Below, piece by piece: positions 44,344 through 53,911 of a DNA stretch of 64,000 nucleotides. The stretch covers positions 1 to 64,000 of the forward strand of contig RHKP01000005.1 of the NCBI GenBank assembly GCA_008363215.1. Direction: 5' to 3'. Each line of letters begins with the position of its first letter. The first letter of the stretch is position 1. The notes beneath the pieces are model-generated. The model did no database searches. It was given only the letters and a program-made list of their open reading frames with translations, and had not been told where the DNA came from. The position numbers and the translations under genes are program-made. Source of the DNA: Cyanobacteria bacterium CYA. GTDB taxonomy: Bacteria > Planctomycetota > Phycisphaerae > Phycisphaerales > UBA1924.

Positions 44344-45939
44344 CTATACCTTCGCACACTCGCGTGTCGCCAGCGTCAGGATGTTCGCCTGCGACATCTC
44401 GGCGCCGGTCAGTTCGCCCTGGCACCGCCCGTCGGCCATGACAATGATGCGATCGGACATGGCCAGCAGTTCGGGCATCTCGCTGCTCACCAGCACGATG
44501 GCCGCCCCGCGGTCGGCGGCCTGATGGATGAGTTTATAGATCTCGGCCTTGGTGCCCACGTCGATGCCGCGCGTCGGCTCATCGAGCAGCAGGACATTGC
44601 TCTCCGTGTGCATCCACCTTGCGATGAGCAGTTTCTGCTGGTTGCCGCCTGAGAGTTGATTGGGCAGGGAGGCCGGCGAGGCCGTCTTGACCTGGAACTC
44701 TGCCAGACGCTCACCGACCACTTGCCTTTCCTTCGGCAGATCGCGGAGCCCCAGTGCGTGCGCCAGTCGCCGCATGTATGGCACGACAATGTTCTCCGAC
44801 ACCGATAGATCGAAGAACAGACCCTGCAAACGCCGGTCCTCGGGTACGTAGCCCACGCCGGCGGCGATGAGCGAACGAGGTGACGAGCGGTCGATGAGTC
44901 GCCCGTCGATCAGCACATCGCCGCGGGCCCGCGGGTCGAGGGCAAAGATCGCGTCGAGCAGTTCAGAGCGCCCCGAGCCGACCAGCCCGCCCACGCCGAG
45001 CACCTCGCCTGCTCTGACGCGGAACGAGACGTCTTCGAGTCTTCCCGGGCTCGACAGCCCGCGCACTTCCAGCCGAAGGCCGCCGGCGCGATCGACGGGG
45101 TTCGCCTGCCCGCCGGCGAGTTGGCGCAGTTCGGCTGCCTCGGGCTCCTGCCCGCGCAGCCGAGCAGTGGGGGTGGCCAGCCGCCGCCCGATCATCTGCT
45201 CGACCAGGTCCGGCTCGGAAATGTCAGAAACGTCGTTTGTGGCGACGAACTTTCCATCGCGCAGCACCGTCACGCGATCGCAGCACGCAAATATTTCGCT
45301 CATGCGGTGCGAGACATAGACGATGGTGATGCCGTCGGAGGCCAGTTGACGGATGACCGCGAGCAGTTTCTCGGTCTCCGAAATCGACAGCGAACTGGTC
45401 GGCTCGTCGAAGACGATCAGTCGCGCCGGCTCGGCGCCCGCCCGGGCCTCTTCGTCCAGCGAGGCAGCGATCTGGCAGATCTGCCGGTGTCCCGGGCTGA
45501 GCGAGCCAAGTTCGGCCGTCACGTCGATGGAAGGCTCGATGCGATGCACCAGTCGGGCTGCGCGCCGGTTCATCCCGGCGCGGTCGACGGTGCGCAGCCC
45601 GGTCTTCGGCAGATCGTGCAGGCAGAGGTTCTCCGCGACCGACAGGTTCGGGCACTGGGCCAGTTCTTGATGCACGATGCGGATGCCCGCGTTGAATGCG
45701 TCGTCTATCGAGCCCGGGCGCAGTTCACGCCCGGCGATGACCACGCGACCCGTGTCCTGCCTGTGCAGGCCCGAGATAACCTTGCCCAGCGTACTCTTGC
45801 CAGCGCCGTTCTCGCCCATGAGTGCGTGCACCTCTCCGCGGGCGAAGGCGACCGACACGTCGTCGAGCGCCTGCGTGATGCCGAATCGCTTGGAGACGTG
45901 CTCAGCGACGAGCAGGGGTTGGTCGGAGAAGGGGGTCAT
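44344..45939 (-). CDS. Sugar ABC transporter ATPase, CUT2 type (RbsA/MglA-like)
   Basis: Product of 531 residues with two ATPase domains. Domain 1: GENGAGKST (Walker A), signature variant LSPGHRQ, IVFDEPTSSL (Walker B). Domain 2: degenerate Walker A VGSGRSEL as in all CUT2 ATPases, signature LSGGNQQK, LLLDEPTRGID (Walker B). It energises import of monosaccharides such as ribose, galactose or xylose. Last gene of the permease/binding protein/ATPase set on the minus strand, separated from the binding protein by 169 bases that carry a 36-nt hairpin repeat. Confidence 0.95.
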   Translation of the reverse strand: MTPFSDQPLLVAEHVSKRFGITQALDDVSVAFARGEVHALMGENGAGKSTLGKVISGLHRQDTGRVVIAGRELRPGSIDDAFNAGIRIVHQELAQCPNLSVAENLCLHDLPKTGLRTVDRAGMNRRAARLVHRIEPSIDVTAELGSLSPGHRQICQIAASLDEEARAGAEPARLIVFDEPTSSLSISETEKLLAVIRQLASDGITIVYVSHRMSEIFACCDRVTVLRDGKFVATNDVSDISEPDLVEQMIGRRLATPTARLRGQEPEAAELRQLAGGQANPVDRAGGLRLEVRGLSSPGRLEDVSFRVRAGEVLGVGGLVGSGRSELLDAIFALDPRARGDVLIDGRLIDRSSPRSLIAAGVGYVPEDRRLQGLFFDLSVSENIVVPYMRRLAHALGLRDLPKERQVVGERLAEFQVKTASPASLPNQLSGGNQQKLLIARWMHTESNVLLLDEPTRGIDVGTKAEIYKLIHQAADRGAAIVLVSSEMPELLAMSDRIIVMADGRCQGELTGAEMSQANILTLATRECAKV

Positions 45940-45977
45940 CTCAATCGTCTTCCACGCGAGACTCGCGCGATTGGACG

Positions 45978-46013
45978 CCGGATCTTAGTGAGTCCTCGAA
46001 CACAGGTCCGGGT
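45978..46013 (-). repeat. 36-nt hairpin element, copy 2
   Basis: Matches 26593-26628 at 31 of 36 positions. The outer stem (CCGGACCT with AGATCCGG) has one mismatch. On the minus strand it lies about 40 bases before the ATG of the sugar ABC ATPase gene, that is, in its leader. Confidence 0.65.
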
Positions 46014-46108
46014 CGCAGGCGCCCTGCACTGCGAGGACGCGCCGCGCTCCGGACCCGGAGATGTGCGCGAAGACGGGCGAATCTCCGGCGTCTGTGCAGC
46101 GTTCCGGC

Positions 46109-47140
46109 TCAACCGCCGCTCTTGCCTGTCCACTTGTTCCAGTTGGCCGAATACTCGTCGACGTTGGCCGAAGTCACCACGTCGAAGTCCGCGTAGATCA
46201 TCTCGCTGGGAGGATTCTGGGCCTTGTGCAACTTCTCCACGATGTACTGCACTGACTCGTAGCCCCAGCCGTAGTAGGGCTGCCCGATGAGCACTTGCAC
46301 CTGTCCCTTCTTGAGATATTCGAGCGGAAGGGGCAGCGGGTCGAGCGAGACAACCTTGGCGTGTTCATACACCCCGTCGAGCGCGTTGTCGGTGTAGAGC
46401 GGCCAGCCTCCGACCAGGGCCCACCCGCTGATCTGCGGATTGGCGTTCTGGACCTGCTGCATCTTGGCGGCCGCGTCATTGGCTGTCTCGGGGTGGTAAT
46501 ACACGTCGATGATGCTGATGTGGGGATACTTGGCAGCCTCTTCACGCACGCCGGCAACGCGGTTCTGGAGGTTGGTCGCCGCCTGATTGCCCGCGAGCAC
46601 CGCGACCACGCCGTTGCCCTCGATCTGCTCGGCCAGCGCCTTCATGACAGCGGCGCCGGCGGCCTTGTCATCGACGCCGTAATACGCCATGCGCCCTGAC
46701 TTGGGCGCGTCGGAGTCAAAGGTCATCACCGTCACGCCCTTGGCGACGGCGTCGGCCAGGGCCGTGTTGAGCAGATTGGCGTCGATGCAGGAGATGGCGA
46801 TGCCGTCTACACCCGAGGCCACCAGTTGCTCAACGTACTGCGCCTGCTGCTGGGCATCCTCCTGAGCCGGCGTCTGCCAGCGGACTTCGACGTCAATGTC
46901 GTACTTTTCCGACAAGTCCCGCGCAGCGTCCTCGGCCCCGACGCGGGCGGCCTGGAACACCGGGTTCACCTGGCTCTTGGCTACCAGCCCGATCACGTAC
47001 TTTTCCCTCTCCCTGGGCTTGGCAGTGTTGTTCGGGCTCGTGCCCGTCGCGCCGGTCGAACCGGAGTTGTTGTTGCAGGCGCCGATGCAGATCGCGCACG
47101 CGGCTGCAACCGCGATTCCCAAGAAGCGTGTGAGTCTCAT
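46109..47140 (-). CDS. Sugar ABC transporter substrate-binding lipoprotein (RbsB-like)
   Basis: Product of 343 residues. AAAGGGA precedes the ATG. The signal peptide ends in a lipobox (AICIGAC, Cys22), followed by a Ser/Thr/Asn-rich linker. The periplasmic-binding-protein type I fold shows KYVIGLVAKSQVNPVFQA, ASGVDGIAISCIDANLL, GVTVMTFDSDAP, VAVLAGNQAATNLQNRVAG, and QVLIGQPYYGWGYESV. It binds a monosaccharide and delivers it to the permease; the ligand is not identifiable by eye. Second gene of the transporter set. Confidence 0.94.
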   Translation of the reverse strand: MRLTRFLGIAVAAACAICIGACNNNSGSTGATGTSPNNTAKPREREKYVIGLVAKSQVNPVFQAARVGAEDAARDLSEKYDIDVEVRWQTPAQEDAQQQAQYVEQLVASGVDGIAISCIDANLLNTALADAVAKGVTVMTFDSDAPKSGRMAYYGVDDKAAGAAVMKALAEQIEGNGVVAVLAGNQAATNLQNRVAGVREEAAKYPHISIIDVYYHPETANDAAAKMQQVQNANPQISGWALVGGWPLYTDNALDGVYEHAKVVSLDPLPLPLEYLKKGQVQVLIGQPYYGWGYESVQYIVEKLHKAQNPPSEMIYADFDVVTSANVDEYSANWNKWTGKSGG

Positions 47141-47222
47141 GTTGGTCCCTTTCCCGATTCTGGACGCGGCCGAAGCCGCGGTGTTGACAACTCCGAGTCT
47201 AGGTGATCGTGCCGAAGATCGT

Positions 47223-48443
47223 TTACCTGGTGCCGATACGGCGCTTTGCCTGATCGATGACTACCGCGATGATGATCGCCGCTCCCATCACCACCTGGTT
47301 GAGGTTCTGGTCGATCTGAAAGATGATCATGGCGTTGTCGATGAGTTGGATGACGATCGCGCCCAGCACCGCGCCCAGCGCCGAGCCCCGCCCGCCCATG
47401 AGCGACGCCCCCCCGATCACCGCCGCGGCGATCACCTTGAGTTCGTACGCCGTGCCTGCGCCTGTCTCGGCCGAGCCGAGGTAGCCCAGGTACATGCACG
47501 AAGACAACCCCGCCAGCAGACCCATCATCGCGTAAACGATGATTTTGACGCGCCCGACCGGAATGCCCGCGTACCTCGCGGCCGTCTCGTTCCCGCCGAT
47601 GGCGAACACTCGTCGTCCCAGCACCGTGCGCGTCAGCACGAACCAGCCTGCGGCCGCAATGAGCAGCATGATGATGACCGGCACGGGATACACACCGGCG
47701 ATTTCCTTCTTGAAAAACCCGCTGGTGAAGCCCGGCGGGAAGCCGGCGATCGACTGCGCGTGGTAGATCTTCTGCGGAATGATGATCGTCAGCCCGCGCA
47801 ACGCGGCCATCATGCCGAGAGTAATCACAAACGGGTGCACGCGCAGCCCGACGATCATCACCCCGTTGGCAAGCCCGCACATCGCCCCGACCAGCAGTGT
47901 GACGCCCAGACCGGCCGCGACGGCGACCGCCCCGCCGGCGCCCGAACCCAGTTCGTGCAGCACGATCGCGCCGACGATCGCGCTCATCGCGTAGATCGAT
48001 CCCACCGACAGGTCGATGCCGGCGAGGATGATGACGCCGGTCATTCCCACGGCCATCACGGCGATGAAACTCGCGTCCTTCATCACCAGCACGACGTTTT
48101 CGAGTTCCAGGAAGCGGTTGACGGCGCGACCGACAGTGATAAATCGCTCGCCCGAGGCCTCTCGATACGCCAGGCTTCCGGTGAGGCTGCGCTCGCGGCC
48201 GTCGGCGCTGGTGATGACGATGCGGGTGATGCTGCGGTCGGGCAGCGTGCCGGGCTCGTGGGCCTGCCCGCTCGCGTCGTAGAGCCTCACAGTCTCCCCG
48301 GGGGCGATGGCTTGGCGAGTGGTCTTCTGCTTGTGCCCGCCGAACAGCGTCAGGACGATGCCCATCGCGATGATGACCAGCGTCAGCCCGGATTCCTGGG
48401 CCCCGAACAGCCTTGACCACCAGCGTTGCGATTGCCGTGACAT
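47223..48443 (-). CDS. Sugar ABC transporter permease, CUT2 type (RbsC-like), with enlarged first loop
   Basis: Product of 406 residues. After a first helix (about 18-36, SGLTLVIIAMGIVLTLFGG) there is a hydrophilic segment of about 75 residues (HKQKTTRQ to GRAVNRF), then the normal RbsC-type core: FIAVMAVGMTGVIILAGIDL, SVGSIYAMSAIVGAIVL, GLRVHPFVITLGMMAALRG, RRVFAIGGNETAARYAGIP (the EAA-like loop) and AAVIGGASLMGG. The inserted segment is predicted to lie outside the cytoplasm and is absent from standard RbsC. First gene of the transporter set. Confidence 0.93.
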   Translation of the reverse strand: MSRQSQRWWSRLFGAQESGLTLVIIAMGIVLTLFGGHKQKTTRQAIAPGETVRLYDASGQAHEPGTLPDRSITRIVITSADGRERSLTGSLAYREASGERFITVGRAVNRFLELENVVLVMKDASFIAVMAVGMTGVIILAGIDLSVGSIYAMSAIVGAIVLHELGSGAGGAVAVAAGLGVTLLVGAMCGLANGVMIVGLRVHPFVITLGMMAALRGLTIIIPQKIYHAQSIAGFPPGFTSGFFKKEIAGVYPVPVIIMLLIAAAGWFVLTRTVLGRRVFAIGGNETAARYAGIPVGRVKIIVYAMMGLLAGLSSCMYLGYLGSAETGAGTAYELKVIAAAVIGGASLMGGRGSALGAVLGAIVIQLIDNAMIIFQIDQNLNQVVMGAAIIIAVVIDQAKRRIGTR

Positions 48444-49047
48444 GCTGGGACGAGTTTAGCGGCGCGGGTGATGAGCCGGGGACGCCGGCGAGCGGCCCCT
48501 TGCCCTCGTCCACCTTTCCGCGCCGATGGACGTCACGGCCCTTGTCACGATCCGTTCGCGCGGACGCACCGGCCCTTTCGTCTGCGAGGTTGCAAGGGGG
48601 CCAGCCGCGGTCCCGCTGATCGCACTAGTCTCCGAAGGGAACCCGCCTACGGCGGCTGCGCCTCGCGCAGACGTGCCCGTCAATTCCACTCCTAGCCTCG
48701 CGCAGGCCTGCACACGGCGTGCCCGAGCGATCAAGACGCCAGGTCGGGCGGCACGTCTCGAAGCGAGTCTCTTCGTGAACCGGCCACAGCCGCAAGGTCA
48801 GTGCGTGCCCGATCGGCCTGCCGGATATGACTGCGTGCGGGGTCGGCCGATCGGTGGCCTGGAACTATCCATAATATATATTATAGGACGTTATGCATGG
48901 CGTTCGCCGGCCCGGCTCCCCACATGGAGCCTGTTGGGGTTGATCCGGGCCCGACCGAGCCCCGCGGACTCCTGGCCCGAACTCACCGGCCCCTTCCCTC
49001 GGCCGCGTACTTGCCCTGTCCCACTCCGCACGCGACGATGCCTTTCC
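48444..49047. other. Long intergenic region before hutH
   Basis: About 600 bases with no convincing gene; open frames here translate to Arg/Pro-rich low-complexity sequence. The one clear feature is the AT-rich palindrome at 48871-48884. It separates the sugar transporter (minus) from hutH (plus). Confidence 0.6.
48871..48884. promoter_or_regulatory. Perfect AT-only palindrome upstream of hutH
   Basis: ATAATATATATTAT is a perfect 14-base palindrome of A and T in an otherwise very GC-rich region, about 165 bases before the hutH start. It may be an operator or part of a promoter for the hut genes; no regulator gene is adjacent. Confidence 0.4.
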
Positions 49048-50613
49048 ATGTCCAACTCCTCCAGACCCTCTCCGCCTCATCGCCTGACCTCCCACCCGCT
49101 CGTTCTCCGCGGCCAGGCTCTGACAATCGCCGAGGTGGTCAGCGTCGCGCGGCACGGACGCCCGGTGGCGCTCGACGCGGGCGCGGCGGAACGGCTCACG
49201 CATAGTCGGCGTGCGCTGCTCGATACGGTCAGCGACGGCCAGGCGTACTACGGGGTCAACACGGGCTTCGGCTCGCTCAGCCGCACGCGCGTCGACGACC
49301 GGGGGCTCGGGGAGTTGCAGCGCAACCTGATCCGCTCCCACGCGTCGGGCATCGGAACGTCCCTTCCCGACGAAGTTGTGCGTGCGATGATGCTGGCGTT
49401 GGCGGCCTCACTCAGCCGGGGAGTCTCGGGCGTGCGCCCGCAACTGGTTGAGACCATTCTCGCGTGCCTCAACGCCGGCATCGTGCCGGTGGTGCCGGAG
49501 ATAGGGTCGGTCGGGGCCTCGGGCGATCTGGCCCCCCTTTCGCACGTGGCGCTGGCGTTGATCGGCGAAGGTCCGGTGCGGATGGGCGGCGTGGAGATGC
49601 GTTCGAGCGAGGCCATGGCGCAGCACGGGTTGGCGCCGATCGAACTGGAGGCCAAGGAGGGGTTGGCGCTCATCAACGGCACACACCTGATGTGCGGGCG
49701 TGCGGCGCTGGTGTACCACGACTACGAGCGAGTGTTCGACGCGGCGTTGCTCGCCGGCGCCATGTCGATGGACGCGTGCCGCGTAACCCATCGGTTCCTC
49801 GATCCTCGCGTATTTGAGGTGCGGGGGCACCAGGGCGGAGGCATTGTCGCCGCCCGCCTGCGAGACCTGCTGGCGGGCAGTGAGATTGTCCAGTCGCACG
49901 CGGAGAACGACCCGCGCGTGCAGGACCCCTACTCGTTCCGGTGTGCGCCGGGCGTGCTGGGCGCTGCCTGGCAGTTGGCGCAGAACGTGCACGCCGCCAT
50001 CGAGGCCGAACTGAGCGCCGTGAGCGACAATCCGCTGGTATTCGTCGAAGGCGGCGAGGCGGATATTGTCTCGGCGGGCAACTTCCACGGCATGCCCATC
50101 GCGCTGCCGATGGACACGTTGTCGTTGTCGGCCTGCCACGTTTCGGGCATTGCGGAGCGGCGGATTTTCCATATGCTCTCGGTGTTCGATCCGGAGAGCG
50201 GGCTCAAGCCTTTCCTCAGTCCCAGACCCGGGCTGCACTCGGGGTACATGGTCGTTCAGTACGCGGCCGCGGCGGCGTGCAACGAACTGATCGGACTGTG
50301 TACGCCGGCGTCGGTGATCAATCTTCCGACCTGCGCGGAGATGGAGGACTACAACTCGTTCGGCCCCCGCTGCGTAGCCAAGGCATCACGCGGGGTGGAG
50401 TTGATGCGGGCGGTCGTGGCAGCCGAGTTGCTGTGCGCGGCGCAGGGACTTGAGGCTCACCGCCCGCTGAAGTCGGGCGTCAAGGTGGAAGAGACGCACG
50501 CGCTGATTCGCCGGCACGTTGCTCCGCTTGACGCCGACCGCCCCCCTGCTCCTGACCTGCGGGCGATCGAGACGCTGATCGCCGATGGTGCGTTTGCGGG
50601 CCTGGTTTCCTGA
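49048..50613 (+). CDS. hutH: Histidine ammonia-lyase
   Basis: Product of 521 residues, close to the usual 510. The MIO cofactor triad Ala-Ser-Gly is in [14 protein letters not shown]. Other family motifs: [54 protein letters not shown], and [15 protein letters not shown]. It deaminates histidine to urocanate, the first step of histidine degradation. The ATG at 49048 is the first in frame that gives a normal N-terminus. hutU follows after about 210 bases. Confidence 0.97.
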   Translation: MSNSSRPSPPHRLTSHPLVLRGQALTIAEVVSVARHGRPVALDAGAAERLTHSRRALLDTVSDGQAYYGVNTGFGSLSRTRVDDRGLGELQRNLIRSHASGIGTSLPDEVVRAMMLALAASLSRGVSGVRPQLVETILACLNAGIVPVVPEIGSVGASGDLAPLSHVALALIGEGPVRMGGVEMRSSEAMAQHGLAPIELEAKEGLALINGTHLMCGRAALVYHDYERVFDAALLAGAMSMDACRVTHRFLDPRVFEVRGHQGGGIVAARLRDLLAGSEIVQSHAENDPRVQDPYSFRCAPGVLGAAWQLAQNVHAAIEAELSAVSDNPLVFVEGGEADIVSAGNFHGMPIALPMDTLSLSACHVSGIAERRIFHMLSVFDPESGLKPFLSPRPGLHSGYMVVQYAAAAACNELIGLCTPASVINLPTCAEMEDYNSFGPRCVAKASRGVELMRAVVAAELLCAAQGLEAHRPLKSGVKVEETHALIRRHVAPLDADRPPAPDLRAIETLIADGAFAGLVS

Positions 50614-50727
50614 ATCGATCGCGATGTTCGGGCAGGCAACCTTGTCTTCAAGGTCGCTGGTCTTGCCGGTCGGAAGCCGGTCCTGATGCTCACAATGGGA
50701 ACAACGTGACGAATCTGCTGGAGTTGC

Positions 50728-50755
50728 TTGTACGGCGTGCCGATGCGCCGTACAA
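50728..50755 (+). promoter_or_regulatory. 10-bp perfect hairpin in the hutU leader
   Basis: TTGTACGGCG (50728-50737) pairs perfectly with CGCCGTACAA (50746-50755) around an 8-nt loop. It lies 68 bases upstream of the hutU start. No T tract follows, so it is more likely an operator (inverted repeat) or mRNA structure than a terminator. Confidence 0.45.
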
Positions 50756-50822
50756 CAATGCAGGTGGCGGTGCGCCCGCCGCGCCCGGGTCCGGGCGAGC
50801 GGACGCCCAGAGGAGACGGCAC

Positions 50823-52574
50823 ATGTCAGCGACCGCAGTAGAGGCCCCGCCTGTTGCGCAGCGAGGACCGCGCCCGGTGCGTGCGCCTCGTGGTGCGAGA
50901 AGGACGTGCAGTTCGTGGCAGATCGAGGCCGCGATGCGCATGCTGATGAACAACCTCGACCCTGAGGTGGCCGAGAACCCCGACGAACTGGTGGTATACG
51001 GCGGTCGCGGGCAGGCGGCTCGCACATGGGAAGCCTTTGATGCCATCATCGCCACACTGCGGCGCATGGCGCCCGATGAAACGCTGCTGGTGCAGTCAGG
51101 CAAACCCGTCGGCGTGGTGCGCACCCACGAAGACGCGCCGCGTGTGCTGCTGGCCAACAGCAACCTGGTCCCCCACTGGGCCACGCAGGATCACTTCGAC
51201 GACCTGTGCGTCCGCAGCCTGATGATGTTCGGGCAGATGACAGCCGGCTCGTGGATCTACATCGGCACTCAGGGGATCCTCCAGGGTACGTACGAGACCT
51301 TCGCCCAGTGCGCCCGCGAGCACTTCGGAGGCACGCTTGCCGGGCGGCTGGTCGTCACCGCCGGGTGCGGCGGCATGGGCGGCGCGCAGCCCCTGTCGGT
51401 CACGCTCAATGGGGGCGTGTGCCTGATCGCCGACGTGGACCACGAGCACCTGACCCGTCGCCAGCGCGACGACTACCTCGACGAGGTGATTCACGACATT
51501 GATGAGGCCATCGACCGCGCGCTCGACATGACGCGCCTGGGACAGTCTCGCAGCATCGGGCTTCATTGCAACGCCGTCGAACTGCTCGATCGCCTGATCG
51601 AGCGCGGTATCACACCCGACGTTCTGACCGACCAGACCAGCGCCCACGACGCGCTGAACGGGTACGTGCCCGTGGAACTGAGTTGCTCCGAGGCCGCGCA
51701 TGTACGGCGGTTCGATCCGCAGCGATACGTCTCGCTGAGCACGGCGTCGATGGATCGGCACGTGCGTGCGATGGTGGAGTTGCAGTCGCGCGGCGCGATC
51801 ACGTTCGACTACGGCAACAACATCCGCCAGCGGGCGTTCGACCACGGATTCGAGCACGCGTTCGACTTCCCGGGCTTCGTGCCCGCATACATCCGCCCGC
51901 AATTCTGCGTGGGGCGCGGGCCGTTCCGCTGGGTGGCCCTCTCGGGCGATCCGCTGGACATCTACAAGACCGACCGGGCGATCCTGCAGGCCTTCCCGCG
52001 CGAACACGGCGGGTACAACGAGCGCCTGCACAAGTGGGTTCTCAGTTGTCATCGCAACCCCGAGGCGCTGCTGGCCGGCGACTTCGGGCATTGTCGGCCG
52101 CGCTTCGCCTTCCAGGGCCTGCCCGCACGCATCTGCTGGTTCGGACTGGGCGAGCGCGCCAAGGCCGGGCTGCTCTTCAACCGCATGGTCACTGACGGCA
52201 CCCTGTCGGCGCCGATCGTGATCGGGCGCGACCACCTCGACTGCGGTTCGGTCGCCAGCCCCAACCGCGAGACCGAGTCGATGCGAGATGGCACCGACGC
52301 GGTCAGCGACTGGCCCCTGCTCAACGCGATGGTCAACGTCGCGTCAGGCGCCAGTTGGGTCAGTTTCCACCACGGGGGCGGCGTGGGCATCGGCTTCAGC
52401 CAGCACGCCGGGCAAGTGGTCGTCGCCGACGGCACGGCCGCCGCGGGCGAGCGCATCGATCGCGTGCTGAATAACGATCCGATGATGGGCATCTTCCGCC
52501 ACGCCGACGCGGGCTATGAGATTGCCCGCCGTTGCGCCCGTGAGCACAATGTGGACGTGCCGATGGGCGGCTGA
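50823..52574 (+). CDS. hutU: Urocanate hydratase
   Basis: Product of 583 residues. GAGGAG lies about 6 bases before the ATG. Urocanase motifs: [77 protein letters not shown] (NAD-binding), [30 protein letters not shown], and [20 protein letters not shown]. It converts urocanate to imidazolone propionate. The N-terminus is about 25 residues longer and more basic than usual. Pairs with hutH; hutI and hutG are not adjacent. Confidence 0.97.
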   Translation: MSATAVEAPPVAQRGPRPVRAPRGARRTCSSWQIEAAMRMLMNNLDPEVAENPDELVVYGGRGQAARTWEAFDAIIATLRRMAPDETLLVQSGKPVGVVRTHEDAPRVLLANSNLVPHWATQDHFDDLCVRSLMMFGQMTAGSWIYIGTQGILQGTYETFAQCAREHFGGTLAGRLVVTAGCGGMGGAQPLSVTLNGGVCLIADVDHEHLTRRQRDDYLDEVIHDIDEAIDRALDMTRLGQSRSIGLHCNAVELLDRLIERGITPDVLTDQTSAHDALNGYVPVELSCSEAAHVRRFDPQRYVSLSTASMDRHVRAMVELQSRGAITFDYGNNIRQRAFDHGFEHAFDFPGFVPAYIRPQFCVGRGPFRWVALSGDPLDIYKTDRAILQAFPREHGGYNERLHKWVLSCHRNPEALLAGDFGHCRPRFAFQGLPARICWFGLGERAKAGLLFNRMVTDGTLSAPIVIGRDHLDCGSVASPNRETESMRDGTDAVSDWPLLNAMVNVASGASWVSFHHGGGVGIGFSQHAGQVVVADGTAAAGERIDRVLNNDPMMGIFRHADAGYEIARRCAREHNVDVPMGG

Positions 52575-52655
52575 GCATCGCGGATCTGGTTTCATAACCG
52601 GGGACCGGCGACCCTGCGGCGTACCGCCAGTCTCCGTGTTGTGGTTACCGGCATC

Positions 52656-52670
52656 ACCGGCCGGAAGCCG
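52656..52670. repeat. Short GGAAGCCG palindrome copy
   Basis: ACCGGCCGGAAGCCG, an imperfect copy of the palindrome at 20258-20274 and of GCCGGTCGGAAGCCGGT at 50665-50681. All three lie in intergenic DNA after a gene end. Confidence 0.35.
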
Positions 52671-52842
52671 CTCGCACTCAGGGCCAGTCCGGCAAGCCCC
52701 CCGCCGCCGCTGAGGTTTACGCCCGCTGCGCACACCTTGCGCCCGGTTTTCGTGAAGTCGCGCCCCCGGCGGACCGATTTTCCGTCGAAGTCTTCCCCGC
52801 GGCCGAAAGTAGTCGTACGGCAGTTATCGAAGGGGTATCCGC

Positions 52843-53082
52843 ATGAGCGCACTCGGCCTTTCCACGCTCCGCGACCTGATTAGTTCCCTTCCGACCGGCG
52901 AACGTCGACTCGTGCTTCTCAAGTACGCCGACGGCTTCGACGACGCCGAAATCGCCCAGATCCTCGGCATGGACGCCGAACAGGTCACTTCACGCATCGA
53001 AGCGCTTGAACACGTCCTCTTCGAGCAGATGCAGACGCGGTTCGAGGCCGAACTGGGCGCCGACCGCGCCCTGGCCGCCTGA
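52843..53082 (+). CDS. Stand-alone sigma-70 region 4-like helix-turn-helix protein
   Basis: Product of 79 residues. The sequence TLRDLISSLPTGERRLVLLK followed by YADGFDDAEIAQILGM, then DAEQVTSRIEALEHVLFEQM matches sigma region 4 (LP..ER.v..L.y.dg.s..EIA.iLg.....V.srl..a...L), but there is no region 2. So it may bind DNA or a partner but should not act as a full sigma factor. A terminator-like hairpin follows. Alternatives include an anti-sigma decoy or a small regulator. Confidence 0.7.
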   Translation: MSALGLSTLRDLISSLPTGERRLVLLKYADGFDDAEIAQILGMDAEQVTSRIEALEHVLFEQMQTRFEAELGADRALAA

Positions 53083-53108
53083 GCGCCCCCACGATCGGAG
53101 AAGAAATC

Positions 53109-53140
53109 GGAGCGTCCCTTCGGGCGCCCCGTTTCGGTTT
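53109..53140 (+). terminator. Probable terminator after the region-4 protein
   Basis: GGAGCG pairs (one mismatch) with CGCCCC, with an inner CCC/GGG around TTC, followed by GTTTCGGTTTTC. It starts 27 bases after the stop codon. Confidence 0.5.
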
Positions 53141-53146
53141 TCGGAC

Positions 53147-53911
53147 TCAGGGCTTGAGCCGTCCGTCTCCGCCGCGGGCCACGGTACGCCCGCCGCTCGA
53201 TTCCCAGGGTCTCAGAATCATGTCGTCGCGACGCGCCTCGCGGTGCGGGTCTGCGTTGCCTCCACGATCATCGCATCGGCGGCCGTTGCGGTCCCAGCCG
53301 CGATCGTGATCGCGCCCCCAGTCCCGGTCCCACCCGCGGTCAAAGTGCCGGTCTGACCCGCTGCGGAAACGGATGCTGAACCCGCGATCAAATCGCGGCG
53401 GAGGGCAGTAGGTCGGCCGCGGCGGAGGGCAGTAGACCCGAGGGGGAGGGCAGTAGACCCGCGGAGGAGGCGGAGGCGGCGGGCACCACACCGGCTCGGG
53501 CGGGCAGTAGACCGGTGCTTCGCGGCAGATGGACCGCAGGCACAGGATCAGGCAGTCGCCGCGCCATGTGCTCTGCAGGTCATAATCGCAACTCTCCCAC
53601 GCGAACTGCGGCGTGCGGCAGCGCGTGGTGTCGATGACGATCCGCGAGCCGTCGTAGCGGGCGTTGTAGCCCATGCGATCGAAGATCTTCGCGATTTCCC
53701 GTTCACTGTCGCAGGCGTCGATGACGTAGCACCGCCCGTCGATCGTCAGTGTGCCGATCGTGGCCGCCCGCACGCCGGACGTGCCGTAGTAGATGCTCAC
53801 GGAGGTGTGGTCGGCCAGCGCCGGGCCGGCCAGAGCCGCCGGCAGGGCGAAGGCTCCCATCGCCAGGGCGGCGCGCAAGGGTGTCGTTCCGGCTCGAATG
53901 GAGCGCAGCAT
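53147..53911 (-). CDS. Exported Cys-Pro-repeat protein with Arg/Asp-rich tail
   Basis: Product of 254 residues. ATG 53911 is preferred (AAGGA 7-8 bases upstream); ATG 53917 is also in frame. Signal peptide MLRSIRAG...LAMGAFALPAALAGPALA. A folded N-terminal domain (about 35-125) has DHTSVSIYYGTSGVRAATIG, IFDRMGYNARYDGSRIVID and several Cys. Then a CPP repeat region (VYCPPEPVWCPPP..., five CPP units), then a tail with repeated DRGWDRDWGRDHDRGWDRN. Function unknown; the repeats suggest a disulfide-linked or surface-exposed envelope protein. Confidence 0.6.
   Translation of the reverse strand: MLRSIRAGTTPLRAALAMGAFALPAALAGPALADHTSVSIYYGTSGVRAATIGTLTIDGRCYVIDACDSEREIAKIFDRMGYNARYDGSRIVIDTTRCRTPQFAWESCDYDLQSTWRGDCLILCLRSICREAPVYCPPEPVWCPPPPPPPRVYCPPPRVYCPPPRPTYCPPPRFDRGFSIRFRSGSDRHFDRGWDRDWGRDHDRGWDRNGRRCDDRGGNADPHREARRDDMILRPWESSGGRTVARGGDGRLKP

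Noticed and set aside
48526..49047. Extended N-terminus of the hutH frame
   Set aside because: The upstream 174 codons translate to low-complexity Arg/Pro-rich sequence unlike histidine ammonia-lyase.
49408..50238. Long open frames opposite hutH (and similar ones opposite many other genes)
   Set aside because: High GC gives long antisense frames; these are His/Arg/Ala-rich mirrors of clear genes on the other strand.
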